Shown here: one piece after another, positions 1-6,478 of the stretch
Position numbering within the stretch: the stretch's first letter is position 1
Layout of the letters: each line of letters starts with the position of its first letter
Source: Rickettsiales bacterium
GTDB lineage: Bacteria; Pseudomonadota; Alphaproteobacteria; Rs-D84; CACZYB01
Length of the DNA stretch: 8,771 nt
Assembly: GCA_031255155.1 (NCBI GenBank)
Contig: JAIRTB010000084.1
Span: 1 to 8,771 of the forward strand
Direction: 5' to 3'
Made by a program: the position numbers and the translations under genes
Notes under the pieces: model-generated
What the model was told of the DNA's origin: nothing
Database searches by the model: none
Seen by the model: only the letters and a program-made list of their open reading frames with translations

Positions 1-1
1 C

Positions 2-238
<237 letters not shown>

Positions 239-250
239 GCGGATATGCGG

Positions 251-304
251 GGCCAAGCGTCCGGGCCGGGCCAAGCGTCCTGGCGGGGCCAAGCGTCCGT
301 GTGA
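251..304 (+). repeat. Three tandem copies of an 18-bp repeat between pheS and pheT
   Basis: The 12-mer GGCCAAGCGTCC occurs at 251, 269 and 287, an exact 18-base period. The six bases after each core differ (GGGCCG, TGGCGG, GTGTGA), so the conserved part is the 12-mer. No reading frame of either neighbour covers it. A looser copy, GGCCCAAGCGTC, lies at 2814 beyond pheT. It could be a minisatellite, a protein-binding array or a dispersed repeat; nothing here decides between these. Confidence 0.85.
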
Positions 305-348
305 ATAGGTCGTCCCGGCGGGGCGTCGTATAAAGGAAAGGAAACGAA

Positions 349-2733
349 ATGAAATTCACGCTCTCGTCGTTGAAAAGATATCTGGAAACGGACGCAAGCG
401 CCGCAAAAATCCAAGACGCGCTTACCATGCTTGGCTTGGAGATAGAGGATATAAAAGACGCCTCCGCCGCGCTTGGAGGCTTTGTCGTCGGCGAAATCGT
501 CGAATGCGCCCCCCATCCGGACAGCGTCCGCCTGCATTGCTTAAAGGTAAATTCCGGGGACGAAATCCTAAATGTCGTCTGCGGCGCCCCGAACGCAAGG
601 AAGGGGTTGAAGGGCATATTGGCCCGGCCCGGGGACAAAATCCCCTCGACGGGGGAAAAGTTAAAGGCCGGACGAATCCGCGGCGCGGCAAGCGACGGGA
701 TGATGTGCAGCGAGGCCGAGCTGAACCTTGGCCCGGGCGGCGATGGGATAATAGAGCTTGATTCCTCCGCGGCGGCGGGCATGCCAGCGGCCGGGGCCTT
801 GGCCGGGAAATATGGCCTCGAAGTGCTCTACGATGCCGAGATAACGCCCAACCGCCCGGACTGTCTTGGCGTTGTCGGCATAGCGAGGGACCTTGCCGCC
901 GGGGGCTTCGGACGGTTCAAGGCGCCCGAAATCCCCGAGGTCGCGCCCGGTTTCCAAAGCGCTATAAAGGTGGTGAACCAAGCGAAGGATATCGCGAGGC
1001 ATTTCGTCATGCTCCATATCCGGGATGTGGATAACCGGCAAGGCCCGCCGTGGCTGGCGCGGTATCTGCGCGCGGTCGGATGCCGTTCGATAAATCCGCT
1101 TGTGGATATAACGAACTATTGCTTGTACGAGTTCTGCCGCCCGCTGCATGTGTTCGACGCGGATAGGATAAAGGGGCCTTTGACGGTGCGCCGCGCGAAA
1201 AAGGGCGAAAGGTTCGAGGCGCTCGACGGCAATGTGTATAGTCTTGACGAAACGGACGCGGTGATAGCGGACGATAACGGCGTCCAGTCCCTGGCCGGCA
1301 TAATGGGCGGGCTTGCGTCCGGCTGCGGCGAAGGGACAAGGAACGTTCTCCTCGAAAGCGCCTATTTCGATCCCGGGGCGATCCGCCGCACGGCGAAAAG
1401 GCTTGGGTTGGAAAGCGATTCGAAATATAGGTTCGAGCGGGGCATAGACCCGGGCTCGACAATGTGGGGCTTGAAAATCGCCGCGGGATTGATTGTAAAG
1501 GCGTGCGGCGGCCAAGTCTCTCAGATAATTCAGACCGGCGAGAATCCCTATGTCCCGCGCGAAATCGCGTTTCCGGCAAGGCTTTTCGAGCAAAGGATAG
1601 GCGTCGATATGCCCGCCGGCCGTATGCGCGGGATCATGGAGGGCCTGGGCTGCCAAGTGTCCGGCTCGGACGAGGTTTTGAAAATAACGCCGCCGTCGTG
1701 GCGGGGCGATTTGGCCATTGCCGAGGATATTACCGAAGAGCTCGCCCGCATATACGGCTATGACAGGCTGCCGTCCGTGTCGGTGGTCAAGGACGGGCTC
1801 AAAGCGACGCTTGCGCCGTCCCAGGCGCGGCGGCAAAGGCTCGTCCGGGCGCTTGCGGCGACGGGCCTTTCCGAAACCTATACTTATAGCTTTATGGACG
1901 GGGCGAAGTCTTTCGGCGCGTCCGGGGTGTCGCTGTCCAATCCCATAGCCTCGACCTTGGGTGCGATGAGGGCGAGCATAGTCCCGAACCTGCTGTCCGC
2001 GGCGGCGTATAACCGCGCGCAATCCGTGTCAAGCGTGGCTGTGTTCGAGGTCGGACCCGTGTTTTCCGAACGAAAAGGCCCGGACGGCGAACCCTCGCAG
2101 GAAGAGGCCGCCGCCGCGTTGCTGTGCGGGCCGCGGGCCGACGGGGCGTGGCAGGACAAAGGCGCGTATTCGCTATACGACGCAAAGGCGGCGCTTGCCC
2201 GGGCGCTGGAAATCTATGGCGTTTCGCTGGACAGGCTGCCATTGGAAAAAACAGGCTTGCCCGAATGGGTGAATCCGTCCGCCGGCGGCCGGGTTATGAT
2301 GGGGCGGAGGCAGGTTGCCCTGTTCGGACAGATCCACCCGTCGCACGCGGCCGGGTTCGGGCTCAAAGCCGACGCGTTTTTCTTCGAGCTGCGCTTGGAT
2401 ATGCTGCCCGCGCCCAAAAGCGGAAAGTCCGCGAAAAAAGCGCTTGCCGTATCGCCTTTCCCGGCAAGCCATAGAGAGTTTTCGATGCTGTTCGGCCCGG
2501 ATGTCGGCGCCGGCCAGGTCAAAGATGCGGTTATGAAAGAAAAGAATCCGCTGATTCTCTCGGCGTCCGTGTTCGATGTTTATAAGGATGCAAGGCTTGG
2601 CGGCAAACGCGCGATAGGCATCCGCCTTGCCATAGGGGCTATGGACAGAACGCTGTCCGAGGCGGAAATCGCCGCCGCGTTCGACAAAGCCGTTGCCGCC
2701 GCCGCCCGCCTTGGCGGAGAGTTGAGAAGCTGA
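349..2733 (+). CDS. pheT: Phenylalanyl-tRNA synthetase beta subunit
   Basis: This 794-residue protein is the beta subunit of phenylalanine-tRNA ligase, which edits misacylated Tyr-tRNA-Phe and binds tRNA. The length is normal for the family. Visible domains are: the N-terminal start M-K-F-T-L-S-S-L-K-R-Y-L; an EMAP/tRNA-binding OB fold at about 40-150 with V-C-G-A-P-N-A-R and the I-R-G-A-A-S-D-G-M-M-C-S-E block; the B3/B4 editing domain at about 210-390, with N-P-L-V-D-I-T-N-Y near 249 and the L-E-S-A-Y-F-D-P and S-R/K-Y-R-F-E-R-G-I-D segments near 335-367; the B5 domain at about 400-475, with P-P-S-W-R-G-D and E-D-I-T-E-E-L-A-R-I-Y-G-Y-D; the catalytic-like core; and a C-terminal ferredoxin-fold anticodon-binding domain at about 702-794 starting P-F-P-A-S-H-R-E-F. 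The ATG is preceded by a purine-rich ribosome site (AAGGAAAGG). It should form an operon with pheS, despite the repeat-bearing gap. Confidence 0.98.
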   Translation: MKFTLSSLKRYLETDASAAKIQDALTMLGLEIEDIKDASAALGGFVVGEIVECAPHPDSVRLHCLKVNSGDEILNVVCGAPNARKGLKGILARPGDKIPSTGEKLKAGRIRGAASDGMMCSEAELNLGPGGDGIIELDSSAAAGMPAAGALAGKYGLEVLYDAEITPNRPDCLGVVGIARDLAAGGFGRFKAPEIPEVAPGFQSAIKVVNQAKDIARHFVMLHIRDVDNRQGPPWLARYLRAVGCRSINPLVDITNYCLYEFCRPLHVFDADRIKGPLTVRRAKKGERFEALDGNVYSLDETDAVIADDNGVQSLAGIMGGLASGCGEGTRNVLLESAYFDPGAIRRTAKRLGLESDSKYRFERGIDPGSTMWGLKIAAGLIVKACGGQVSQIIQTGENPYVPREIAFPARLFEQRIGVDMPAGRMRGIMEGLGCQVSGSDEVLKITPPSWRGDLAIAEDITEELARIYGYDRLPSVSVVKDGLKATLAPSQARRQRLVRALAATGLSETYTYSFMDGAKSFGASGVSLSNPIASTLGAMRASIVPNLLSAAAYNRAQSVSSVAVFEVGPVFSERKGPDGEPSQEEAAAALLCGPRADGAWQDKGAYSLYDAKAALARALEIYGVSLDRLPLEKTGLPEWVNPSAGGRVMMGRRQVALFGQIHPSHAAGFGLKADAFFFELRLDMLPAPKSGKSAKKALAVSPFPASHREFSMLFGPDVGAGQVKDAVMKEKNPLILSASVFDVYKDARLGGKRAIGIRLAIGAMDRTLSEAEIAAAFDKAVAAAARLGGELRS

Positions 2734-2871
2734 TCCCCCGCCCCGTATCTGGCCGCCGGTCATACAGCGTGTCGAGGCTTTCTTTCCCGAGCCGCCCCCG
2801 CCCTTTGCCTCCCGGCCCAAGCGTCAAGGTTCCCCTTTTGCAACGCCTGCCCTTCCTGCCCATCCCGGCCC

Positions 2872-3366
2872 TTACCAGCCGAATCCGCCGCGTATGCGTA
2901 TATAGATCTTGGTGTTCGCGCCTTCTTTGTAATAGTTCTGGCTGGCGTCAAGGCTGTCCTTTGCGTTGATTATGGGGTGGGTGCAGTCGTGGGACAAGCC
3001 CATGACGAACATGTTCCACTTGGCCTCCGCGCCTATGGTGTAAATGCTCTCATAGGGCTGGAATCCGCCGCCGCCGCCGAAATCCTCGAAGGTTTCTATG
3101 CTTGCGAACAGGCGGAAAGTGTCGTATGCCTTGGCGTCCAAGCCGACGAATACGCCAAAGGTGTTGATTCTCTCGGAAAGATAAGGCAGGGCCGAGCGCA
3201 TCTGGCGCACGCCGGTCTGTTTAAGGGCAAGATAAGAGGGGCCGACCTCCCATCCGAACTCTATGGGGCTTTTGGCTTGGTCGAACATCCCGGCATAGGC
3301 CTTTTTCTTCTTGATAACGGTCGAAGAAGCCAGCAGCGCCACGATAAAAGCAAGTGTTTTCTTCAT
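2872..3366 (-). CDS. Small exported protein, probable outer-membrane beta-barrel, function unknown
   Basis: The 164-residue product begins with a Sec-type signal (MKKTLAFIVALLASS), with likely cleavage after A-Y-A near residue 25. The mature part is rich in glycine and aromatic residues and has alternating hydrophobic and polar stretches (residues 87-97 and 108-126). It ends in a strand-like I-Y-I-R-I-R-G-G-F-G-W with a terminal aromatic, as is common for outer-membrane barrels. A histidine pair, H126-D-C-T-H130, sits in the middle. I do not recognise the family: small porin-like or lipid A-modifying barrels look similar, but no catalytic motif is clear. Oddly, four lysines (19-22) lie between the hydrophobic core and the predicted cleavage site, which is atypical for a signal peptide. 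The start has an AGAGGG ribosome site about seven bases upstream and a consensus-like promoter. The gene is convergent with pheT and divergent from the first nucleotidyltransferase gene. Confidence 0.82.
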   Translation of the reverse strand: MKKTLAFIVALLASSTVIKKKKAYAGMFDQAKSPIEFGWEVGPSYLALKQTGVRQMRSALPYLSERINTFGVFVGLDAKAYDTFRLFASIETFEDFGGGGGFQPYESIYTIGAEAKWNMFVMGLSHDCTHPIINAKDSLDASQNYYKEGANTKIYIRIRGGFGW

Positions 3367-3397
3367 GTCGAACCCTCTTTATTGGTTTATGGACGAA

Positions 3398-3426
3398 ATA
3401 TTAAAATAGGCCAGCTTATTTGTCAA
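3398..3426 (-). promoter_or_regulatory. Sigma70-type promoter for the small exported protein
   Basis: On the minus strand TTGACA (3421-3426) and TAATAT (3398-3403) are separated by exactly 17 bases, a near-consensus housekeeping promoter. It lies about 30 bases upstream of the ATG at 3366. The -35 box falls inside one of the two palindromes at 3419-3455, so a protein bound there would be expected to block it. Confidence 0.75.
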
Positions 3427-3455
3427 GACAAAAAATATATTTTGTCCACGGACAA
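3419..3455. promoter_or_regulatory. Two palindromic operator-like sites in the divergent promoter region
   Basis: The first site, TTTGTC-AA-GACAAA (3419-3432), and the second, TTGTCC-AC-GGACAA (3442-3455), are perfect 6+6 palindromes with the shared half-site TTGTC/GACAA. Their centres are 23 bases apart, about two helical turns. The inner arms also pair with each other (GACAAAA at 3427-3433 with TTTTGTC at 3440-3446). The first site covers the -35 box of the minus-strand promoter, and the second lies just upstream of the plus-strand promoter. This is the geometry expected of a dimeric repressor or activator acting on both genes. I cannot name the regulator. Confidence 0.6.
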
Positions 3456-3467
3456 GGCTTGCGGAAC

Positions 3468-3494
3468 TTGACACGGAAATATAATGCGTATAAG
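3468..3494 (+). promoter_or_regulatory. Probable promoter of the first nucleotidyltransferase gene
   Basis: TTGACA at 3468-3473 and TATAAG at 3489-3494 are 15 bases apart, slightly short of optimum. An alternative pairing is TTGCGG at 3459 with TATAAT at 3480-3485, also 15 apart. Either would start transcription roughly 30-50 bases before the ATG at 3541. The 5' leader holds a direct repeat, GAGATAAGGA (3510-3519 and 3526-3535), whose second copy contributes to the ribosome site. Confidence 0.55.
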
Positions 3495-3540
3495 CTCCGC
3501 AAGGTTTCTGAGATAAGGATTAATCGAGATAAGGAGCGAA

Positions 3541-4659
3541 ATGAACGATATTTTCCAAGAGCCTTTGAAGGGCCACGGCATCAAAGGTCTTGTTTCAAGG
3601 CTGTGGTATGCGGTCAAGCGGCGCTTCACCCGGCCCGAGAAGTTGCTTGAACAAACGCCAAACGCCGAGGGCCTTGAATTCGTGATACTGGCCGCGGGCA
3701 AGGCGACAAGGAATTACCCGCACTCTAAGGGCCTGCCCCATAAATCCCTCGCCCCGTTCGGCAGCCGCAAGGTCATAGACGAGGTCATAGGCCAAGTCTT
3801 GGCCGCCGGGGGCAGGCATATAACCATAGTGGTGTCCAGCCAGGACGCGATCCATGCGTTCGAAAGCGCGTTCCGGCGCGAGCCGGATATAGAAAAGAAG
3901 TTCGAGAAAAAGGGCGACACCGCGCGTCTGGAACTCTTAAAGTCGCTCTATATACCGGACGGGGTGGAAATAAAGTATGTGGTCCAGGCCGAGCCAAAAG
4001 GCACTGGGCACGCGACGGCGCTTGCCTATGGGCCGATTCGCGAAACCGGCCGCGGCGTAGTGATGATATGGCCCGACGATGTGTTTCTTGCCGACCATGG
4101 GGCCAAATACCCCGAGGACCGGGCGCCTATATACAAAAGGGCGGTCGCGAAATACCTGGCCGGCGGCGGCAAGGGCAATATGGCTATAACAAGGCGGGTC
4201 AAGAATCCGTCGCGCTGGGGGATAATAGAGGACGGCCGCTATGTGGAAAAGCCGGATAACGCCAAGGGCGACCACGCCGCCTGCGGCTTTATTATATTCG
4301 ACCGCGAGGTGTGCGAAGAGCTCCTGTCCGAGGCCAAGCGCCTGGACGCGGGGCAAAAGGTGGCCGGGCTGGTGGGCGGCGAGCATACTTTCATCCCGGC
4401 CCTGAACCGGGCGGTCGACCGGGATCCAAAGGCCATGCGCATCAAGGTCGAGGCCAAAAGGGAAAGCGATGTCTATCTCGACTGCGGCACGACCGAAGGA
4501 TATGAAAAGGCGCTGCTGTATACGCTGCTTACGGAAAGCCGGTTTGCAAGGGATAACTTCAAGTTCACGCGCAAGTTGCTCCCTCGCATAGACAAGAATA
4601 TAAAAAGGGATAAAGACAAAGATAGGGACAGGGAAAAAGATTCCGAAAATAATGTATAG
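3541..4659 (+). CDS. GalU-type nucleotidyltransferase, first of a tandem pair
   Basis: This 372-residue protein is of the GalU (UTP-glucose-1-phosphate uridylyltransferase) type, which joins a sugar 1-phosphate to a nucleotide for polysaccharide or LPS synthesis. Visible are the nucleotide-binding loop L-A-A-G-K-A-T-R-N-Y-P-H-S-K-G-L-P-H-K-S-L (50-70), E-P-K-G-T-G-H-A (151-158), the metal-binding P-D-D (178-180), S-R-W-G-I-I-E (224-230), the sugar-phosphate site V-E-K-P (235-238) and D-C-G-T-x-x-G-Y (314-321). These match GalU motifs in order, but the loop departs from the usual G-x-G-T-R...K-A-I-P-K-E-M form, so the sugar substrate is uncertain. Two additions flank the fold: about 45 N-terminal residues with a basic amphipathic stretch (K26-R31), and a charged tail from about 350 rich in Lys, Asp and Arg. 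The start is firm: AAGGAG at 3531 lies four bases before the ATG. The gene is divergent from the exported-protein gene. Confidence 0.85.
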   Translation: MNDIFQEPLKGHGIKGLVSRLWYAVKRRFTRPEKLLEQTPNAEGLEFVILAAGKATRNYPHSKGLPHKSLAPFGSRKVIDEVIGQVLAAGGRHITIVVSSQDAIHAFESAFRREPDIEKKFEKKGDTARLELLKSLYIPDGVEIKYVVQAEPKGTGHATALAYGPIRETGRGVVMIWPDDVFLADHGAKYPEDRAPIYKRAVAKYLAGGGKGNMAITRRVKNPSRWGIIEDGRYVEKPDNAKGDHAACGFIIFDREVCEELLSEAKRLDAGQKVAGLVGGEHTFIPALNRAVDRDPKAMRIKVEAKRESDVYLDCGTTEGYEKALLYTLLTESRFARDNFKFTRKLLPRIDKNIKRDKDKDRDREKDSENNV

Positions 4660-4673
4660 CTCCCCTCTCCGCG

Positions 4674-4701
4674 CGCATGGGGATTATCGCATGGGGATTA
4701 T
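4674..4701 (+). repeat. Perfect 14-bp tandem duplication in the gap between the two nucleotidyltransferase genes
   Basis: CGCATGGGGATTAT occurs twice head to tail (4674-4687 and 4688-4701). Next comes GTATGAAT at 4705, repeated at 4733. GGGATT in the second copy can pair with AATCCC at 4711-4716 around a 10-base loop, but no U-run follows on either strand, so it is not a standard terminator. The rest of the 202-base gap (4660-4861) is purine-rich on the plus strand and holds only tiny reading frames. No convincing promoter for the next gene is visible. Confidence 0.7.
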
Positions 4702-4861
4702 AGGGTATGAATCCCGCGCATAAAAAAGGGGTGTATGAATAAAGGGATATGCGGATAAGGGGGGCTGTGCGGGTAAAATTGCGGACCAAAGCCGCCGGGC
4801 GCATGCCGGGGCCGAAATCCGAAACGCTGTTTATCAATGAGGGGGGTGGGATAAAAGTAAG

Positions 4862-5773
4862 ATGGACGACATAGAATTCATAATCCTCGCGGCGGGAAAA
4901 AGCACGCGCAATTATCCGCATTCCAAAGGGATTCCGCATAAATCGCTTGTCCCGTTCGGCAGCCGCAAGATAATAGATTATATAATCCGCGAGCCGATCT
5001 CCGCCGGTGTTAGGCATATCACGATAGTGGTCAGCGACGAGCGGGCCAGAGAGGCGTTCGAGCTTTGCTTCACGCGCGAGGAGAATATAGAGGAGAAGTT
5101 CAAGAAATCTGGCAACCTGATAGGGCTCGAATTGCTGCAAAGCCTCTATCTTCCAAGCTGGGTGGATTTGAAGTATGTGATTCAGCCCGAGCCCAAAGGC
5201 CTGGCCCACGCGGTCGGGTTGGCGAATAAAGTTGCCGGGGGCAGGCACCTTGCTGTCCGCATGCCGGACGACATGGTGCTGAAAAAGAATCCCGGGGACG
5301 GGGGCGAAGGCTTTGTGGTGAGGGCGCTGAAAAAGTATGTCGCCGACGGCGTGGGCGGGCATATGTTCTGCACGCGCAAGGTCGACGACCCGTCGCGCTG
5401 GGGGATAATAGAGGACGGCGTGTTCCGGGAAAAGCCCGTTTCAAGCAAGTCCCGGGACGCCGCGCATACATTGTGGTTTTTCGACCGGGCAAGCGCCAGG
5501 GTGCAGGAAGAGATGGCCGACCGTGCGGACACCCCGGGCACTCCGGAATGGAGCGCGGCAATGGGCGGCAAAGAGCTGCACCATAACGATTTCCTTAATC
5601 ATTTCATAGAAAAGAACCCAAAGATGAAGATCCGCACGTTCCCGGTCGGCCCCGACGAGGTATATCTCGATTGCGGCACGCTCGCGGGATACGAGGAGGC
5701 GCTGATCTATATGCTGTTGAACGATTCGGCGTTCAAGGAAAGGAATAAGGAGACGGCCAGGCGCTTTATATGA
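4862..5773 (+). CDS. GalU-type nucleotidyltransferase, second of a tandem pair
   Basis: This 303-residue paralog of the preceding gene lacks the N-terminal extension and the charged tail, so it shows the bare GalU-like fold, close to the family's usual length. The same motifs appear in order: L-A-A-G-K-S-T-R-N-Y-P-H-S-K-G-I-P-H-K-S-L (9-29), P-E-P-K-G-L-A-H-A (109-117), the metal-site M-P-D-D (134-137), S-R-W-G-I-I-E-D-G (178-186), R-E-K-P (189-192) and L-D-C-G-T-x-x-G-Y (269-277). About half of the residues agree with the first copy by eye. Sharing of the altered loop argues that both belong to one divergent subfamily, with an unknown sugar 1-phosphate and nucleotide. The ribosome site is weak (a G-rich run 12-20 bases upstream), but an in-frame TGA at 4838 leaves this ATG as the only good start. 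The stop overlaps the recR start by ATGA, implying translational coupling. Confidence 0.85.
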   Translation: MDDIEFIILAAGKSTRNYPHSKGIPHKSLVPFGSRKIIDYIIREPISAGVRHITIVVSDERAREAFELCFTREENIEEKFKKSGNLIGLELLQSLYLPSWVDLKYVIQPEPKGLAHAVGLANKVAGGRHLAVRMPDDMVLKKNPGDGGEGFVVRALKKYVADGVGGHMFCTRKVDDPSRWGIIEDGVFREKPVSSKSRDAAHTLWFFDRASARVQEEMADRADTPGTPEWSAAMGGKELHHNDFLNHFIEKNPKMKIRTFPVGPDEVYLDCGTLAGYEEALIYMLLNDSAFKERNKETARRFI

Positions 5774-6366
5774 AAATATCCGCCGAAATCGACGATTTGA
5801 TAAAAGCCCTCTCGCGCATACCGGGCTTTGGCCGTCGCGCGGCGGCCAAGGCGGCCATAGGGCTGATAGGGGACAGGGCGGGCCGCCTGCTGCCGCTTAT
5901 GGACGCGCTTAGGGAGGTTGCGGACAAGATAAAACGCTGCCCGGTGTGCGGCAATTTCGATACGGACGAGCCGTGTTCTATCTGCGCCGACCCGGCCAGG
6001 GATTCGAAAACCCTGTGCGTGGTCTCGGATATGGCAAGCCTGTGGGCGTTGGAAAAGGGCGGCTTTTTCCATGGCAGATACCACCTTACGGGCGGCATAG
6101 TGTCCGCGATAAACGGCATAGAGCCGAAAGATTTGAATCTGGGGACGCTTGCGGACCGGATAAGGGGGCAAGGCGTGTCCGAGGTTATATTCGCGCTTCC
6201 CGCGACCATCGACGCCAAGATAACGGCAAGCTATATAGCTGGGCTGATAAAGGACACCGGGGTCAAGATAACGGTCCTTGCGCATGGCGTGCCGATCGGG
6301 GGCGAGCTTGATTACCTGGACAGCGGCACGATAGAGGAGGCCTTGAACGGGCGTAGGGATATGTGA
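5770..6366 (+). CDS. recR: Recombination mediator protein RecR
   Basis: RecR works with RecF and RecO to load RecA onto SSB-coated single-stranded gaps during DNA repair. The 198-residue length is typical. Domains in order are: a helix-hairpin-helix at about 8-30 (L-S-R-I-P-G-F-G-R-R-A-A-A-K-A-A); a four-cysteine zinc finger, C57-P-V-C60 and C69-S-I-C72; a Toprim domain from about 81 (L-C-V-V-S-D-M-A-S-L-W-A-L-E-K) through H-G-R-Y-H-L-T-G-G; and the C-terminal G-V-P-I-G-G-E-L-D-Y-L-D-S-G-T-I-E-E-A-L block. The segment A-T-I-D-A-K-I-T-A-S-Y is close to the usual A-T-V-D/E-G-x-x-T-A. The gene starts inside the end of the nucleotidyltransferase gene (4-base overlap), with no independent ribosome site of note. 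ybaB follows after 112 bases, reversing the usual ybaB-recR order. Confidence 0.97.
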   Translation: MKISAEIDDLIKALSRIPGFGRRAAAKAAIGLIGDRAGRLLPLMDALREVADKIKRCPVCGNFDTDEPCSICADPARDSKTLCVVSDMASLWALEKGGFFHGRYHLTGGIVSAINGIEPKDLNLGTLADRIRGQGVSEVIFALPATIDAKITASYIAGLIKDTGVKITVLAHGVPIGGELDYLDSGTIEEALNGRRDM

Positions 6367-6423
6367 TCCCTGTGCTATGCGGCTTCCCCGATTCCGAACA
6401 TAGGCGATGCCGTATGATTTATC

Positions 6424-6451
6424 TTGATTAGAAATAAAAATATCGTATAAT
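6424..6451 (+). promoter_or_regulatory. Sigma70-type promoter for ybaB
   Basis: TTGATT (6424-6429) and a perfect TATAAT (6446-6451) are separated by 16 bases in a locally AT-rich stretch that stands out from its surroundings. The expected start is near 6458, giving a leader of about 20 bases before the ATG at 6479. This indicates that ybaB is transcribed separately from, or in addition to, any readthrough from recR. Confidence 0.8.
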
Positions 6452-6478
6452 CGGACGACCCCATAGAAAGGAAACAAG

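Noticed and set aside
661..2022. 453-codon minus-strand open frame inside pheT
   Set aside because: It is Arg/Pro/Gly-rich, shows no family motif, and lies wholly antisense to the well-supported PheT frame.
2977..3471. Plus-strand frame of the same length as the exported protein, antisense to it
   Set aside because: It has no ribosome site and runs through the divergent promoter region. The minus-strand frame has a signal peptide, promoter and ribosome site. The equal length is coincidence.
4708..4764. Two tiny plus-strand frames (MNPAHKKGVYE and MNKGICG) that might be leader peptides
   Set aside because: Both lack a proper ribosome site, regulatory codon runs and a following attenuator structure.
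4565..5362. 265-codon minus-strand frame across the gap and the second nucleotidyltransferase gene
   Set aside because: It is mostly the complement of a clear GalU-like frame and has no motif of its own.
6367..6420. Possible terminator after recR (TATGCGGC pairing with GCCGTATG)
   Set aside because: The stem needs a G-T pair, the loop is about 25 bases and there is no U-run.
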